Of a stretch of 64,000 nt of DNA, positions 61,348 through 64,000 are shown in pieces. Numbering within the stretch: the stretch's first letter is position 1; every line of letters begins with the position of its first letter. The notes under the pieces are model-generated. The model ran no database searches, was not told where the DNA came from, and worked only from the letters and a program-made list of their open reading frames with translations. The stretch spans positions 1 to 64,000 of the forward strand of contig NBMC01000025.1 of the NCBI GenBank assembly GCA_002084805.1. Direction: 5' to 3'. Origin of the DNA: Spirochaetaceae bacterium 4572_59 (GTDB lineage Bacteria > Spirochaetota > Spirochaetia > DSM-2461). A program made the position numbers and the translations under genes.

Positions 61348-62919
61348 ATGGAAGAAAAAGGTTCAACTAACGCTTTGCATATTCAGATTTTTCTCCGTTC
61401 CTCTCTTTATTTTATTCTAATGCTGATTGTTTCTTTTCTTATTTTCTTTGTATTTACAAGAAGCGCCAGAAACAGACGTATGATGGAATACAAGATGAAA
61501 GCCATGACTCAGCTGGAGTATCAGAGTGGTTTGATGCAAAATCACTTTCAGTCTGTACGATCAGATATTCTCTTCCTTCCGCAGCTGAATGAGGTTCTTC
61601 GTTTTACGGAAGTCAGAAATGAGGACGATCTCATCTATATAGAAAAAGAATTTCTGGCATTTACCAGGAGTAAGTTGGTATATGATCAGATTCGCTATAT
61701 TGATTCAACGGGAACGGAGCAGGTCCGTATTAACTTTAACGATGGTCATCCTTCTATTGTGAGAAAGGGAGATCTTCAGGTTAAAAGTGATCGTTACTAC
61801 TTTGTCAATACTATGTCTTTGCAGCGGGGGGAGGTCTATACTTCTCCTTTTGATCTGAACAAGGAGAAAGGAACAATCGAACAGCCTCTCAAACCTATGA
61901 TCCGTTTCGGGACTCCTGTGTTTGACAATCAGAACAGTCCGAAGGGAATCATTATTCTTAACTATCTGGGGGATACTCTTCTGCAGGACTTAAAAGTTGC
62001 CGGAGAGAACAATCTTGGACAGCTCTTTTTATTGAATAAGGAGGGGTATTGGCTGTATCATGACGATCCTGAATTTTGTTGGGGATTTATGTATCCTCAG
62101 AGGCAGAATCTCACCCTTCGTAACAGAAGCCCGGAAGTCTGGAAAACTGTTTCCAGTTCCATGAAAACTCAATTTATTGCCGATGATACTCTGATAACAT
62201 CCCTTATTCTCACACCCTTTCCCGAAATCAGCAGTTATCAACAAGAACAGAGCTGGATCCTGATGAATACAATCAGCCTTAAAGAAATGGGACTCAGCAA
62301 GAAATTTTTGACATTTAATCAGTCTTATATTCTTCTGACGATAGTCTTTCTCTCTGCTGTTCTTTCATGGTTTCTTGGAAGAGCCGTGATTCATCGGAAT
62401 ATCTACAGGGATGTTATGGAGTATTCCGCCCTGTATGACCCTTTGACTGGGCTGCCAAACAGGAAGCTTCTTAAAGAACGGGCAAGACAGCTAATAGAAG
62501 AGGCTAGAAGATACTCTCGGAGCTATGCTCTCATATTTATTGATCTGGATGGTTTTAAGGCTGTAAACGATACCTTGGGACATGAAGCCGGGGATGACCT
62601 TCTGAAGCAGGCCGGTGAGAGGATGCTTCAAAGTGTCCGCTCTTCTGATTCGGTCTATCGATTCGGAGGGGATGAATTTATCATTCTTCTTTCTCAAATA
62701 GAGAATAGAGATGACTGCGGTAAAGTAGGGCGAAAGATTCTGAAAAATATTTCAAGGGAATTTTCGGTCATTGGAGGCAAAGCGAAGATCGGAGCTAGTA
62801 TAGGGATTGCTATGGGGCATTCCGAGGCCACTGATGATCTTGAAAGTCTGATACAAAAAGCAGACAAAGCTATGTACGATGTGAAAGGCTCGGGAAAGAA
62901 CAATTGTAAAATTGTCTGA
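61348..62919 (+). CDS. Membrane sensor diguanylate cyclase
   Basis: Cache-like extracellular region; YDPLTGLPNRKLL, VYRFGGDEFIILL GGDEF motif. Confidence 0.95.
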   Translation: MEEKGSTNALHIQIFLRSSLYFILMLIVSFLIFFVFTRSARNRRMMEYKMKAMTQLEYQSGLMQNHFQSVRSDILFLPQLNEVLRFTEVRNEDDLIYIEKEFLAFTRSKLVYDQIRYIDSTGTEQVRINFNDGHPSIVRKGDLQVKSDRYYFVNTMSLQRGEVYTSPFDLNKEKGTIEQPLKPMIRFGTPVFDNQNSPKGIIILNYLGDTLLQDLKVAGENNLGQLFLLNKEGYWLYHDDPEFCWGFMYPQRQNLTLRNRSPEVWKTVSSSMKTQFIADDTLITSLILTPFPEISSYQQEQSWILMNTISLKEMGLSKKFLTFNQSYILLTIVFLSAVLSWFLGRAVIHRNIYRDVMEYSALYDPLTGLPNRKLLKERARQLIEEARRYSRSYALIFIDLDGFKAVNDTLGHEAGDDLLKQAGERMLQSVRSSDSVYRFGGDEFIILLSQIENRDDCGKVGRKILKNISREFSVIGGKAKIGASIGIAMGHSEATDDLESLIQKADKAMYDVKGSGKNNCKIV

Positions 62920-62924
62920 CCCTT

Positions 62925-63917
62925 CTAATCCACGATCTTCATGATAGTGGGAAGACGAATAATACGGGGCTTTTCTTTTAATCCCTGAATTCTTTTAATT
63001 AATAGATCAGCAGCCTTCTGACCAATCTCTTCCATAGGTTGGGCTACAATAATACTGGAATAGGGAAAGAATGCTGCCAGAGGAAGGTCATCAAAGGATA
63101 GTATATGGAGTCCTTTGACATCGTTTCCGCTTTCCAGAAGATAGCGGGCCGCGCCCAGGTGCATGAAGTAGTTAGAGATAAAAATATGTTCGGGAGGAAC
63201 GGTTTGTCCCATCAGTGTTTTCATCAGGACATATCCACTTTGGCTGTGATAGTCACCAAAGAGGATGATCGATTCGTCTACGGATAGGTTGTTATCTTTT
63301 AACGCAGTCAGATAGCCTTCATAACGCTCCTTTGCGGAGGTCAAATTCATATTGCCCCCGAGAAAACCAATCCGCACAGCCCCTTTGTTGACTGAGTACT
63401 GAACGGCATCGTAGGTTCCTTTGAAGTTATCCGACAAGACGGCATCTGTTTCAAAACCATCCACCATTCTGTCAACCAGAACAATAGGTTTCTCCCTGAA
63501 CAGGGAGAAGTGACTACCAAGGCTGCTCCCCGGGATAATAATGGCACCGTCTACATTTTTGTCATTCAGGAGTTGAATCTGTTCTTTTTCCTTGCCAGTG
63601 TTCTCGCTGGAACTACAGAGAATCACTGAGTAGCCATGTTTTTTCAGCTCTTTTTCGACTCCGGTTACAATATTCATAAAAAAATCATTGCTGAATTCGG
63701 GAGCAATGATACCTATGGAGTGAGTTTCATTTGTTTTTAGACTACGGGCAACTTGATTCATTCTGTATCCCAGTTCCTCAATAGCTTCTCTTACCAGATC
63801 AGCGGTATCTTTTTTTACTTTGGGATCTCCGTTTAAAACTCTGGAGACTGTGGCAGTGGAAACGCCGGCGTTCCGGGCAACATCCTTTACTGTAACTGTA
63901 TGACTTTTCTTTTTCAT
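62925..63917 (-). CDS. LacI-family transcriptional regulator
   Basis: TVKDVARNAGVSTATVSRVLNGDPKVKKDTADLV. Confidence 0.95.
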   Translation of the reverse strand: MKKKSHTVTVKDVARNAGVSTATVSRVLNGDPKVKKDTADLVREAIEELGYRMNQVARSLKTNETHSIGIIAPEFSNDFFMNIVTGVEKELKKHGYSVILCSSSENTGKEKEQIQLLNDKNVDGAIIIPGSSLGSHFSLFREKPIVLVDRMVDGFETDAVLSDNFKGTYDAVQYSVNKGAVRIGFLGGNMNLTSAKERYEGYLTALKDNNLSVDESIILFGDYHSQSGYVLMKTLMGQTVPPEHIFISNYFMHLGAARYLLESGNDVKGLHILSFDDLPLAAFFPYSSIIVAQPMEEIGQKAADLLIKRIQGLKEKPRIIRLPTIMKIVD

Positions 63918-64000
63918 TTTCAAATAACCTTTTGTTCTTTTGAAGAATACGCCTGAATCCTGTGAATGGCAATGCAATAGATTGAAGAATCTTCTTGCCA

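Noticed and set aside
1-64000. CRISPR arrays, rRNA or tRNA genes
   Set aside because: No regularly spaced repeats and no recognisable rRNA or tRNA sequence were seen on reading; a tRNAscan/Infernal run would be needed to exclude them fully.

Overview
64-kb window that looks like a spirochaete chromosome (inferred from lipoprotein, LysM, MCP, HD-GYP and sugar-ABC content; not tested). The main accessory region is a minus-strand defence island at about 4.9-19.7 kb. It is a complete type 3-like BREX operon (brxF-brxC-[AAA ATPase + HNH nuclease]-pglX-brxHII-pglZ-brxA). A Septu/PtuAB-like two-gene module sits inside the operon between brxC and pglX, with almost no intergenic space. An AbiEi-type antitoxin without an intact AbiEii toxin lies at the head of the same gene string. 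It is joined to brxF by a 49-codon ORF that looks like an AbiEii stub. Both island edges carry gene remnants: a truncated CbiO-like ATPase on one side and the 3' end of a response regulator on the other. The rest is mostly ordinary metabolism, transport and regulation: sorbose-phosphate-type dehydrogenases, transketolase, MCP, radical SAM, amino-acid ABC, ribose-type ABC, DeoR/Ldh/malic enzyme, ECF transporter, TypA, aminotransferase, GGDEF and LacI. A second theme is gene decay: a perfect 53-bp tandem duplication breaking an epimerase-like gene, an mglC-like permease remnant with two apparent internal deletions, a frameshifted SDR start, and truncated AlbA_2 and alpha/beta-hydrolase genes. 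Several genes have a -10-like hexamer exactly 6 nt before ATG, suggesting leaderless transcripts. All assignments come from reading the sequence and recalled family motifs; no database search was run.
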